64,000 bases of DNA, from the NCBI GenBank assembly GCA_028281025.1, contig JANQKR010000027.1, positions 1 to 64,000 on the forward strand, given 5' to 3'. Positions 1-6,878 of the stretch are shown here, in pieces (the first letter of the stretch is position 1; each line of letters starts with the position of its first letter). A program made the translations under genes and the position numbers. The notes beneath the pieces were generated by a model. It worked only from the letters and a program-made list of their open reading frames with translations. It made no database searches and had not been told where the DNA came from. Origin of the DNA: Croceivirga sp. (lineage in GTDB: Bacteria > Bacteroidota > Bacteroidia > Flavobacteriales > Flavobacteriaceae).

Positions 1-165
1 ATGGTGTACCAGGGGAACATCAGCACCCCGGAATGGGACGGCAGCGCGGACCGGGGAATTATCCTGGGGGATGGCAAACTGCCCAATGGGGTGTACTACT
101 ATACGATAGATTTCGGGGACGGTATCACACCGCCGGTCCAGGGAATAGTCTATTTAAACCGGTAA
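1..165 (+). CDS. C-terminal end of a T9SS type B secreted protein (CHU_C domain), 5' partial
   Basis: Reading frame 1 is open from the window edge and ends at TAA 163-165, giving the last 54 residues of a larger protein. The ending, with an LPNGVYYYTIDFGDG stretch, then PVQGIVYLNR, is typical of the gliding-motility-associated C-terminal (CHU_C, type B) domain. That domain directs outer-membrane export by the type IX secretion system. The rest of the protein, and so its function, lies outside the window; such proteins are usually large adhesins or repeat proteins. The internal ATG at position 1 is not claimed as the start. Confidence 0.8.
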   Translation: MVYQGNISTPEWDGSADRGIILGDGKLPNGVYYYTIDFGDGITPPVQGIVYLNR

Positions 166-537
166 GCAGCGAAATGTAAAAAAAGTAAGGGAAAAAGTTC
201 TGCGGTGTCAACATTGAAGTAGCATTCAAGGGCCATTCGGACAACACGGATGGCCCAACAAAAGATTGGGGCAGTTACACAGGTATTTCCAATGGGACAG
301 GCCAGTTGAAAAATTGCCTACTACAAACGACGGTTTGCGTTATGTATGTGAACCATGTCCCTATTTTGAAGTTTTAACAGGACTTAGCTCAGAAATCGAC
401 CGGGAATTTGTGGCCAATAAAATGGCTTAGGAGTGCCCGCTAAATCTATTTCCAACTATAGCAGTCTAAGCCAGGACAGGATGGAAATCCGTGCATTCAT
501 CCAAACTATTTTATTAGGTTTATAGGCAAAAACCGCA
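166..537. other. Intergenic stretch with a hairpin and a start-less open frame
   Basis: No convincing gene is seen. A hairpin with arms GGGCCAT (230-236) and ATGGCCC (250-256) lies about 65 bases after the upstream stop; it lacks a T-run, so a terminator role is uncertain. A plus-strand frame is open from 218 to 430. It reads like protein near its end (Cys-Glu-Pro-Cys-Pro, then SSEIDREFVANKMA) but has no plausible start. It may be a decayed gene fragment or chance. Confidence 0.3.
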
Positions 538-888
538 ATGCCCAAAACCGAATACCGTATCTATGTTATTGAACTTTCGAAAAAGGTATTTACGGAACAT
601 CGCAGATTTCGGGAAGCCAATCCCCAATTTAATGGGGTTTTGGAATGTCTATATGTTGGAATGACGAGCAAAACACCCAAAGAACGTTTTTTACAACATA
701 AAACAGGTTTTATCAATAAAAGAGGGCACAGTCTTTCCTCCAGTATCGTCAAAAAATATGGCAGCTACCTGCGGCCCAGTCTCTATAACCATATAGCCCC
801 ATTAACCAACAGGGAAGAGGCTTTACAAATGGAAGAGCGCTTGGCTTTGGAACTGCGCAGGAAAAGATATGCGGTTTGGTATAACTGA
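538..888 (+). CDS. Small GIY-YIG-like nuclease-fold protein
   Basis: This is a 116-residue protein. The first strand holds YRIYVIEL (residues 6-13, GIY position). It is followed by LYVG (38-41, YIG position), then a T-x6-R-x3-H arrangement (Arg50, His54) and a C-terminal Glu pair (99-100) in a helix. These are the spacings of the GIY-YIG nuclease fold seen in UvrC and in small stand-alone proteins. About 26 residues separate the two strands, longer than usual, so activity is uncertain. It stands alone between a secreted-protein gene and a convergent two-component pair. Its role could be DNA repair or a mobile-element remnant; the sequence does not decide. Confidence 0.6.
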   Translation: MPKTEYRIYVIELSKKVFTEHRRFREANPQFNGVLECLYVGMTSKTPKERFLQHKTGFINKRGHSLSSSIVKKYGSYLRPSLYNHIAPLTNREEALQMEERLALELRRKRYAVWYN

Positions 889-918
889 TTCAGGAGCCTT
901 GGAATACCTCAAATAATC

Positions 919-1623
919 TCATCCCCTTTTGGCCATTGCATTTAATAACCCAAAAACATATTCCTTGTACTTTCCCCCAATGGGAATTTCTTTGTCCCCA
1001 ATTTCTACATCAAGTGCCGTATAGGCCGTAATCTTGTTGGTGTTCACCACATAGGAACGGTGCGTTCTAAGAAAATGCGCAGGTAATTGTTCCGCAAACC
1101 TCCCCAACTGTTCTTTGACCACCAGTCTTTTGTCCTCCAAATGGATACGGATATAGTCCTTTACACTTTCAATATAAAGTACTTGGTCCAACATTACTTT
1201 AATCCGCTTTTTATTGAAGGCCACATAAATATGCTCAACGGGCGGTACGTGGGTCCGAGCTCCAACATCCTCGGAAACGGGAAGAAGCTTGTTCACCGCC
1301 TTAAAAAAACGGGTAAAGGTGACGGGCTTTAAAAGATAATCCACCGCCTCGTATTCATAACTTTCAAGGGCATATTCCCGATAGGCCGTGGTGAATATGA
1401 CCTTGGGAGGACTTGTAATGGTCTTTAAGACATCAATACCCGTAAGCTTGGGCATTTGAATGTCCAAAAAAATAACGTCCACTGTAGTGGTCCGTAAAAA
1501 ATCAATCGCCTCCACGCCGTCCTTGAAAGACCCCAAGTGTTCCAAAAAGGGAACTTCCCCAATGTGTCCTTCCAGTAGGGAACGTGCCAACGGTTCGTCA
1601 TCTACAACAATGCACTTAATCAT
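919..1623 (-). CDS. LytTR-family response regulator
   Basis: A 234-residue two-domain regulator. The receiver domain (about 1-120) has the acidic pair VVDDE (6-10), phospho-acceptor Asp54 in FLDIQMP, and conserved Lys99 in LLKP. The C-terminal half (about 130-230) is a LytTR DNA-binding domain, recognised by IYVAFNKKRIKV, the VLYIESVKDYIRIH stretch and FLRTHRSYVVN. It begins 8 bases inside the preceding histidine kinase gene, so the two are translationally coupled and form one two-component system. LytTR proteins bind pairs of imperfect direct repeats; the target here is unknown, though the divergent serine hydrolase is a candidate. Confidence 0.9.
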   Translation of the reverse strand: MIKCIVVDDEPLARSLLEGHIGEVPFLEHLGSFKDGVEAIDFLRTTTVDVIFLDIQMPKLTGIDVLKTITSPPKVIFTTAYREYALESYEYEAVDYLLKPVTFTRFFKAVNKLLPVSEDVGARTHVPPVEHIYVAFNKKRIKVMLDQVLYIESVKDYIRIHLEDKRLVVKEQLGRFAEQLPAHFLRTHRSYVVNTNKITAYTALDVEIGDKEIPIGGKYKEYVFGLLNAMAKRG

Positions 1624-2716
1624 AAGCGGATAACGTGTTTATGACCAATTCAACTTCATACATCGCTTTTTGATCGTTATTTTGAAAGCTATACTCCTGA
1701 TACAATTTAGACAATTGCTGCCTTAGGTTGGTCACTCCAATTCCTTTGGTATAGCCCATACCATCATTGCCCAAGTCTTGATTTTTGGTGTTGTTAACCC
1801 TAAAGTATAGTGTTTTTTCCGCTATGGAAAGCCGTATCCATATTTTGGGTTGTTTTAGCTGGCCACTGGCCCCATGTTTAAAGGCATTTTCCACAATGGA
1901 AAGTAACAGTAATGGAGCAATCCTTACATCTCCGTGGATATCCTTGTCATAGTCCAGGGAACAGTCCAGGTCAATAGCATCCCCAAACCGCAGGTGTTCC
2001 AGGGCGATGTAGTCTTTGATCAGCTTGATTTCATTCCCAAGAGGCACAAACCTATCGTTGCATTGATACAGGATATAGTCCAAAATGGACGCCAGGGCTT
2101 CCACCATTTTAGGGGCCTTATCCGATTTCTGTACGGTGAGGGCATAAAGGTTGTTCAAGGTATTGAACAAAAAATGCGGATGAATCTGCGCTTTGAGTGC
2201 ATTGAGTTCCGCCCTGTTTTTATCCCGTTGTAACTCCAGTGCGTGGCGCTTTGTCTCGTTACTTTCATGGACTATATTGGTCAAGGTCATGGCCAATGTT
2301 GCCGTTAACAGGGCCGGTATATAACTGGAGATCATATGGGATATATCACTAAAAATCTCCAATATGGGTTCTTGTGAAAATGTTCCTTTTCTAAAAATGG
2401 GTTCATAGAGGTAAACATTTACCATTCGATCAAAGGCGCCAGTGAAATAGAAAAGCAGACCGGACATGACCATAAAAACCAAATACCGTTTCTTTTTCCA
2501 AAACCTGGGAATCCAAACAAAATTGAATACATAGGCCGCAACAAGCATCGCAGGTACCCGTTTAAGATTCTGCAAAAAAATGAGGGCCATCCTTTGTTCG
2601 TTCCCATCTTTAAAGAACTGGATCAGGGTAAAACAGGTTAAAAGCAGGCACCAAAAAATCAGATGCCACTTGAGCCCCAATCTCGTATTTATGCTGTTGT
2701 ACGACTCCCTTTTCAT
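1616..2716 (-). CDS. LytS-type membrane sensor histidine kinase
   Basis: A 366-residue protein with four predicted membrane segments (about 17-35, 43-70, 78-95, 124-148). A short coiled linker follows, then the His_kinase domain with the motif QIHPHFLFN (acceptor His181). The ATP-binding domain has its N-box at VENAFKHG (Asn277) and a glycine box near GIGVTNLRQQL. This family typically signals to LytTR regulators, which matches the overlapping downstream gene. There is no large periplasmic sensor domain, so the input is probably sensed in or near the membrane. A CCCTA-AAAA-TAGGG inverted repeat lies just upstream (2727-2740) and could be an autoregulatory site. Confidence 0.88.
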   Translation of the reverse strand: MKRESYNSINTRLGLKWHLIFWCLLLTCFTLIQFFKDGNEQRMALIFLQNLKRVPAMLVAAYVFNFVWIPRFWKKKRYLVFMVMSGLLFYFTGAFDRMVNVYLYEPIFRKGTFSQEPILEIFSDISHMISSYIPALLTATLAMTLTNIVHESNETKRHALELQRDKNRAELNALKAQIHPHFLFNTLNNLYALTVQKSDKAPKMVEALASILDYILYQCNDRFVPLGNEIKLIKDYIALEHLRFGDAIDLDCSLDYDKDIHGDVRIAPLLLLSIVENAFKHGASGQLKQPKIWIRLSIAEKTLYFRVNNTKNQDLGNDGMGYTKGIGVTNLRQQLSKLYQEYSFQNNDQKAMYEVELVINTLSAYD

Positions 2717-2802
2717 CGTTTCGAATCCCTAAAAATAGGGAAATACCCCTGCTCAGATGATGTTTGTGGACGAAACCCTGCCAGGCGATGACGAACAAGG
2801 TG

Positions 2803-2840
2803 TAACCGCCCATAGCGTATCTCCATAGGTTATAACCGCC
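2803..2840. repeat. Direct repeat TAACCGCC spaced exactly 30 bases
   Basis: TAACCGCC occurs at 2803-2810 and 2833-2840, each within a longer GGT-x-TAACCGCC context. The repeats sit in the intergenic region between the divergent histidine kinase and serine hydrolase genes. Spaced direct repeats suit a LytTR-type regulator, though the 30-base period is longer than the usual spacing of about 21-22. Binding is inference only. Confidence 0.35.
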
Positions 2841-2912
2841 TTTCCAGTTGCACCCTACCGCAATTGGGCCATTTTTTGGATAGTTGATGCCCATCCATTT
2901 CATCTTTGAAGC

Positions 2913-4211
2913 ATGAAAAAGACACGATTGGACAAACCCAAAAGACGACTATTGCGCAGTATAGGTTTTATTTTCTTTATATGGCTTGGTTGGAACATTT
3001 ATGATCATACCACATGGGTCCTATTTCCAAAGGACGCCTATCCGTTTACCACAATGACGGTCAACAATGCATACACTCCCCAAATTCAAAAAGCGGAAAA
3101 ATGGATGAAGGGAGTGACCAAAAGACTCGATGTCCCTTCCTTTTCCATTGCCGTTGGCCATCAAGGCAACATAATCTGGTCCGCTACTGAGGGATATGCC
3201 CATATGAAATCTTTGACCCCCGCAACACCCCGGACCCAATACCGTGTAGGAAGCACTTCAAAGGCCATAACCGCTACCGGAATTGCTTTATTGGTAAATA
3301 AGGGGCGCATCCAACTGGACAATTATTTAGGTGATACCATTGCCAATTGGCCCAAAAAGAGATGGAATTTTACAACGAGGCAACTGCTGAGTCATACAGC
3401 CGGCGTAGGTAACTATAAAGATTTTGGGATTGCTTCGGCAAGGTATACCCTGTGCAATTGCCACCAGTTCACTTCGGCATCAGAGGGCATCAAAGTATTC
3501 AATCGCTATCCATTGCTTTACCGACCTGGCAGCGATTTTAAATATTCCACTTTTGACATAAACCTGGCCAGTGTGGTATTGGAACAGGCTGCCCATCAAC
3601 CTTTTTTGGAGTATATGCAAGAACATGTATTCCATCCTTTAGCCATGGACAATACCTATGCCGATCATACCCGGCCGGAAACCCAACATTTGGCAACGTT
3701 CTATGAAACCTCTAAGGGCCATTATAGGGACTATAAAACCATGGGGATATTGGAGGATGTTAACCTAAGCTATAAATGGGCCGGTGGGGGATTCATTTCC
3801 ACTCCAACCGATTTGGTCAAAATGGGAAACGCATGGTTATCTGGTACTTCATTTTTATCATCCGTAACCCTAAAGGAGTTTTGGGGCCCAGTGCCATTGG
3901 ATGATGGCAGCGTTAATGAACAGGAATATGCCTTGGGCTGGCGTTCCTGGTTAGCATATCAAAGTGAGGAGATTTTGGACAACACACCTGTTTGGATGGT
4001 GCACCACGGGGGAGTGAGTAAGGGATCGATGAATTTTCTGGTGATTTTTCCCCAATATGATTTGGTCATCAATGCCTCCATGAACGCAAGGGCCCAGACC
4101 TTTGGTGATTTCGCAAAAGAAGTACGACAACTGGCCAATTACTTTTTGACCGATTTACCAAAACAACCCTTACCACTCTACAAGGAAATCAAAGCAAAAA
4201 CTTTTCCATAA
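2913..4211 (+). CDS. Membrane-anchored serine hydrolase (beta-lactamase/class C PBP family, S12)
   Basis: 432 residues. An N-terminal membrane anchor (about 14-30) precedes a beta-lactamase-like domain. The catalytic SxxK motif is GSTSK, with Ser114 and Lys117. The second motif is Tyr211-Ser-Thr in place of the usual YxN, and the third is HHGG (364-367). Members act on cell-wall peptides, esters or D-amino-acid amides in the periplasm; the substrate cannot be told here. It is divergent from the LytS/LytTR pair, with 196 bases between them, so regulation by that system is plausible. True antibiotic beta-lactamase activity is unlikely from the motifs and the anchor. Confidence 0.85.
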   Translation: MKKTRLDKPKRRLLRSIGFIFFIWLGWNIYDHTTWVLFPKDAYPFTTMTVNNAYTPQIQKAEKWMKGVTKRLDVPSFSIAVGHQGNIIWSATEGYAHMKSLTPATPRTQYRVGSTSKAITATGIALLVNKGRIQLDNYLGDTIANWPKKRWNFTTRQLLSHTAGVGNYKDFGIASARYTLCNCHQFTSASEGIKVFNRYPLLYRPGSDFKYSTFDINLASVVLEQAAHQPFLEYMQEHVFHPLAMDNTYADHTRPETQHLATFYETSKGHYRDYKTMGILEDVNLSYKWAGGGFISTPTDLVKMGNAWLSGTSFLSSVTLKEFWGPVPLDDGSVNEQEYALGWRSWLAYQSEEILDNTPVWMVHHGGVSKGSMNFLVIFPQYDLVINASMNARAQTFGDFAKEVRQLANYFLTDLPKQPLPLYKEIKAKTFP

Positions 4212-4277
4212 GTCGAAAAGAATGTAGGTCGCCTTAAAACCCAACAAAAATTCGATCATACAATCCTAAAAAGGCTC

Positions 4278-5540
4278 TTATTGAAGAAGGTTCCATCGCT
4301 GTTGTTCGTCCTCCAAGACCAACTCCTGTATTTCTCCCTGTCCTTCAAAGGTCCATTGCACCCCTCCTATCTTCCCTAAATCTACCTTAAGCTCTTTTTG
4401 GAAGGCAATTTCACCATCCAAAACTACGGTGAGCATACCGTTGTTCACCCTCAATTCACATCGGGTCCATAGACTCATATCCCTACCAAAGGCGGAAAGG
4501 TCATGATTTCTTCCAGAAATCATTTCATTATCCATAAAAAAGCCCAAATCGCCCACACATCCCGGAATACTGAACTCCAGGGAAATGACTTCCCTCGTTC
4601 CCGTGACCGTCATTCGTATGGAACGGCAAATACTATGTTCACTGGATTTTGGCATTCTAAAGGTAGTCGCCATTGAAAAATCAGTACCGTCAATGCTGGG
4701 ATTGGGGGAAAGCTGGGCCAAATAGAGTTCCCCGCCTTCCATACCGTCCATTTTCTCCAAAATCCCTGGTTGTATCCCTAGATTTTTCCCATTGTAGAAC
4801 TCTTCAGGTTTTAGATAGGTTATCTGTCCCCCATCCCCCAATAGTGATGCTTGCCACCCTTGTGTAGGGATATACAGTTCCCGCTCCAATAGGATCTGTT
4901 CATTGGCTATCAATTTAGTGAGGAAATAACCGGGTAGGTAATATGTGGAAGTCACCAATCCTTTGGCCTTATGTAAAGGAATACGTTTATCACTGTCCCA
5001 AGACTGCTGAATGTACATGCTATCCGGTGAAAGTGTACCCAAATCATATTGAAAAATGACCGTATTGGGATATCCAATGGCTACTTTTTCAAATGAAAAT
5101 GAAACATTTTCCGTGGGGAATTCGGCTTTGGGAGTGGTACGGGCCTCATTTGGATTTTTCCCTCCTCGTAAAAAAAACAGGGCCAAAAGCAGTATCACCG
5201 CACTCCCTATTCCCCATTTCCAAAATCCATAGGGGATTTTGGACAATTTACCCATGCTCCGGCCGTTGGAATGCGCTTGCTGAAAATCCCGCCAGCTTTC
5301 ATAGCCTACAAATTCCGAAAGGATATCAAAAGTAGTAACGCTGGGATTGGCCACAACTTCCGCCCTTCCCCAAATGCGTTTTAGGGTGGTGACGCTTAAC
5401 CTTTTACCGGTAACTTTAAAGATTTGATCACTAAGATCCTTAAAGTCCTTGTTGGTCCAGGAATCTCCAGTACCCCAACCCAAATGGGATTCGATACAAG
5501 TAACCAAATGCTTTTTCATACGTAAATCCTGCTTTTTCAT
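4278..5540 (-). CDS. Probable membrane-tethered HTH regulator with extracytoplasmic LamG-like domain
   Basis: A 420-residue protein with three visible parts. Residues 8-90 are a helical domain that resembles a DNA-binding HTH: LSDQIFKVTGKRLSVTTLKRIWG, a proline/serine turn, then TTFDILSEFVGYESWRDF. A single membrane span follows at about 106-124. About 290 extracytoplasmic residues then end in a beta-rich LamG/concanavalin-like region. The topology suggests a one-component sensor with its DNA-binding part in the cytoplasm. It faces a divergent gene for a secreted LamG-like protein across 122 bases that contain three phased 10-base repeats. I infer, but cannot show, that it regulates that gene. 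A second in-frame ATG, at residue 8, is also possible as start. Confidence 0.6.
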   Translation of the reverse strand: MKKQDLRMKKHLVTCIESHLGWGTGDSWTNKDFKDLSDQIFKVTGKRLSVTTLKRIWGRAEVVANPSVTTFDILSEFVGYESWRDFQQAHSNGRSMGKLSKIPYGFWKWGIGSAVILLLALFFLRGGKNPNEARTTPKAEFPTENVSFSFEKVAIGYPNTVIFQYDLGTLSPDSMYIQQSWDSDKRIPLHKAKGLVTSTYYLPGYFLTKLIANEQILLERELYIPTQGWQASLLGDGGQITYLKPEEFYNGKNLGIQPGILEKMDGMEGGELYLAQLSPNPSIDGTDFSMATTFRMPKSSEHSICRSIRMTVTGTREVISLEFSIPGCVGDLGFFMDNEMISGRNHDLSAFGRDMSLWTRCELRVNNGMLTVVLDGEIAFQKELKVDLGKIGGVQWTFEGQGEIQELVLEDEQQRWNLLQ

Positions 5541-5570
5541 AAATCTAGGATATTGGATTCTTTACCCCTG

Positions 5571-5600
5571 GATTGAACAGGATTAAACAAAATTGAACAA
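5571..5600. promoter_or_regulatory. Three tandem 10-base repeats, candidate operator
   Basis: Three consecutive decamers, GATTGAACAG, GATTAAACAA and AATTGAACAA (consensus RATTRAACAR), run without gaps. The period is about one helical turn. They end 8 bases before the -33 element of the promoter reading into the gene at 5663, an activator-like position. The divergent HTH protein is the obvious candidate to bind them. Confidence 0.5.
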
Positions 5601-5608
5601 GCGAATCC

Positions 5609-5640
5609 TTGTAATTGAAAACACCCATAAATTACATTTG
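5609..5640 (+). promoter_or_regulatory. Bacteroidota promoter for the secreted LamG-like gene
   Basis: TTG (5609-5611), a 21-base spacer and TACATTTG (5633-5640) match the phylum consensus TTG-N17-23-TAnnTTTG. The predicted transcript would have a leader of roughly 17 bases before the ATG at 5663. Confidence 0.6.
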
Positions 5641-5662
5641 GTCGTATCAAATTTAATTCGAA

Positions 5663-6820
5663 ATGACAAAAGTTAACAGCATTATCAAAAAGCTTATTTA
5701 CCTATTCTTCATTTTTCTTACCGTTACTTTATATGGACAGCGAAAAGAAGTTAGGATTCCAATGACCGCTGCGGCTTGGAAGCACAATACTGAAACAGTG
5801 GAGTTTGTGACCCATAGATCGGTTGCAGCGGTACGCCCAAAAGCTGGGGAGGATCTTAATATTCAATTAAAGGATCACCAATTTACCGATGGCACTATTG
5901 AATATGATGTGGAGTTTACAGGAAGGGGGTTTCCAGGCATTGGATTTCGATCGTCCAACGATCAAAAATATGCCGAGCTTTTTTATATACGCTACTTTGG
6001 CACCGTAGATCCCCTAAGTCGATACACCACGCAATACGCTACGGTAATCGATGGTGTGAACATGTGGGACATGACCGATGAGTATCAAGCTGCGGCAACG
6101 ATTTATGACGAAGGGTGGAACCATGTAAAACTGGTAATACATGGCAAACAGATGCGGGTCTATGTAAACGATATGGATAAGGTTGCCTTACATATACCCA
6201 GTTTGGAAGGCACTGGAAAAAGCGGGAGTATCTACCTGACCGGTGATGTCATCTATGCCAATCTCGTTATAAAACCAGATGCCGTAGGGGATTTACCGGA
6301 AGTTGAAGGCTATGACCCTACCTACAGTGACACCCGCTATCTTAAGAATTGGTTGGTATCTGCTCCTGTGGATCTGGCCTTTGACAGGGATATCATGAAA
6401 CCCGGTGTCGCGATCGATAGCACCTTGCTCAATGATTCAAGTTGGAAACCCCTGGTTTCCGAACGCCGCGGGATGGTGAACCTTACCCGGGAATATGGGG
6501 CCACGGAATATGGGAAACGGCGTTTGGTATGGCTTAAAACCAACATCAAATCAGACGTAGATCAGGTTCGCAAACTTCACCTTGGCTTTAGTGATGAAAT
6601 ATGGGTATTCCTGGATGGCCAGCCCCTACATATCGATAAAAACTACTACGCTTCCCCAGGTATGAAGGAACCCAGGGGAAGGTGTACCATAGAAAACAGT
6701 GAAATCATGGTACCCCTTAAAAAAGGTGATAATGAATTGCTATTAGGTGTGGCCCATTACTTTTTTGGATGGGGAGTCACTGCACGTTTCGATAGCACCG
6801 ACAACCTGAAATTTGAATAA
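5663..6820 (+). CDS. Secreted protein with LamG/DUF1080-like beta-sandwich domain
   Basis: 385 residues, starting with a signal peptide (about 1-25, ending LYGQ). Residues 35-205 look like a concanavalin-type sandwich, with DGTIEYDVEFTGRGFPGIGFR, a WNHVKLVIHG strand and MRVYVND. This is the pattern of LamG and of the DUF1080 (3-keto-glycoside hydrolase-like) family. The remaining C-terminal part (about 225-385) is a second beta-rich domain that I do not recognise. It could bind carbohydrate or act on it. It is divergent from the tethered HTH protein, which carries a similar fold outside the cell, and has its own promoter. Confidence 0.6.
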   Translation: MTKVNSIIKKLIYLFFIFLTVTLYGQRKEVRIPMTAAAWKHNTETVEFVTHRSVAAVRPKAGEDLNIQLKDHQFTDGTIEYDVEFTGRGFPGIGFRSSNDQKYAELFYIRYFGTVDPLSRYTTQYATVIDGVNMWDMTDEYQAAATIYDEGWNHVKLVIHGKQMRVYVNDMDKVALHIPSLEGTGKSGSIYLTGDVIYANLVIKPDAVGDLPEVEGYDPTYSDTRYLKNWLVSAPVDLAFDRDIMKPGVAIDSTLLNDSSWKPLVSERRGMVNLTREYGATEYGKRRLVWLKTNIKSDVDQVRKLHLGFSDEIWVFLDGQPLHIDKNYYASPGMKEPRGRCTIENSEIMVPLKKGDNELLLGVAHYFFGWGVTARFDSTDNLKFE

Positions 6821-6840
6821 TATCCATTGCACATCATAAA

Positions 6841-6878
6841 GGTGGAAGATGCTTATTTGCTTAAGTACATCTTCCGCC
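6841..6878. terminator. Inverted repeat at the convergent ends of carB and the LamG-like gene
   Basis: Arms GGTGGAAGATG (6841-6851) and CATCTTCCGCC (6868-6878) pair with one mismatch around a 16-base loop. They overlap the carB stop codon. No clear T-run follows on either strand, so termination is only a guess. Confidence 0.3.

Noticed and set aside
2913-4211. Antibiotic-type beta-lactamase
   Set aside because: SxxK is present but the second motif is YST rather than YxN, and the protein has a membrane anchor. A general serine hydrolase is the safer call.
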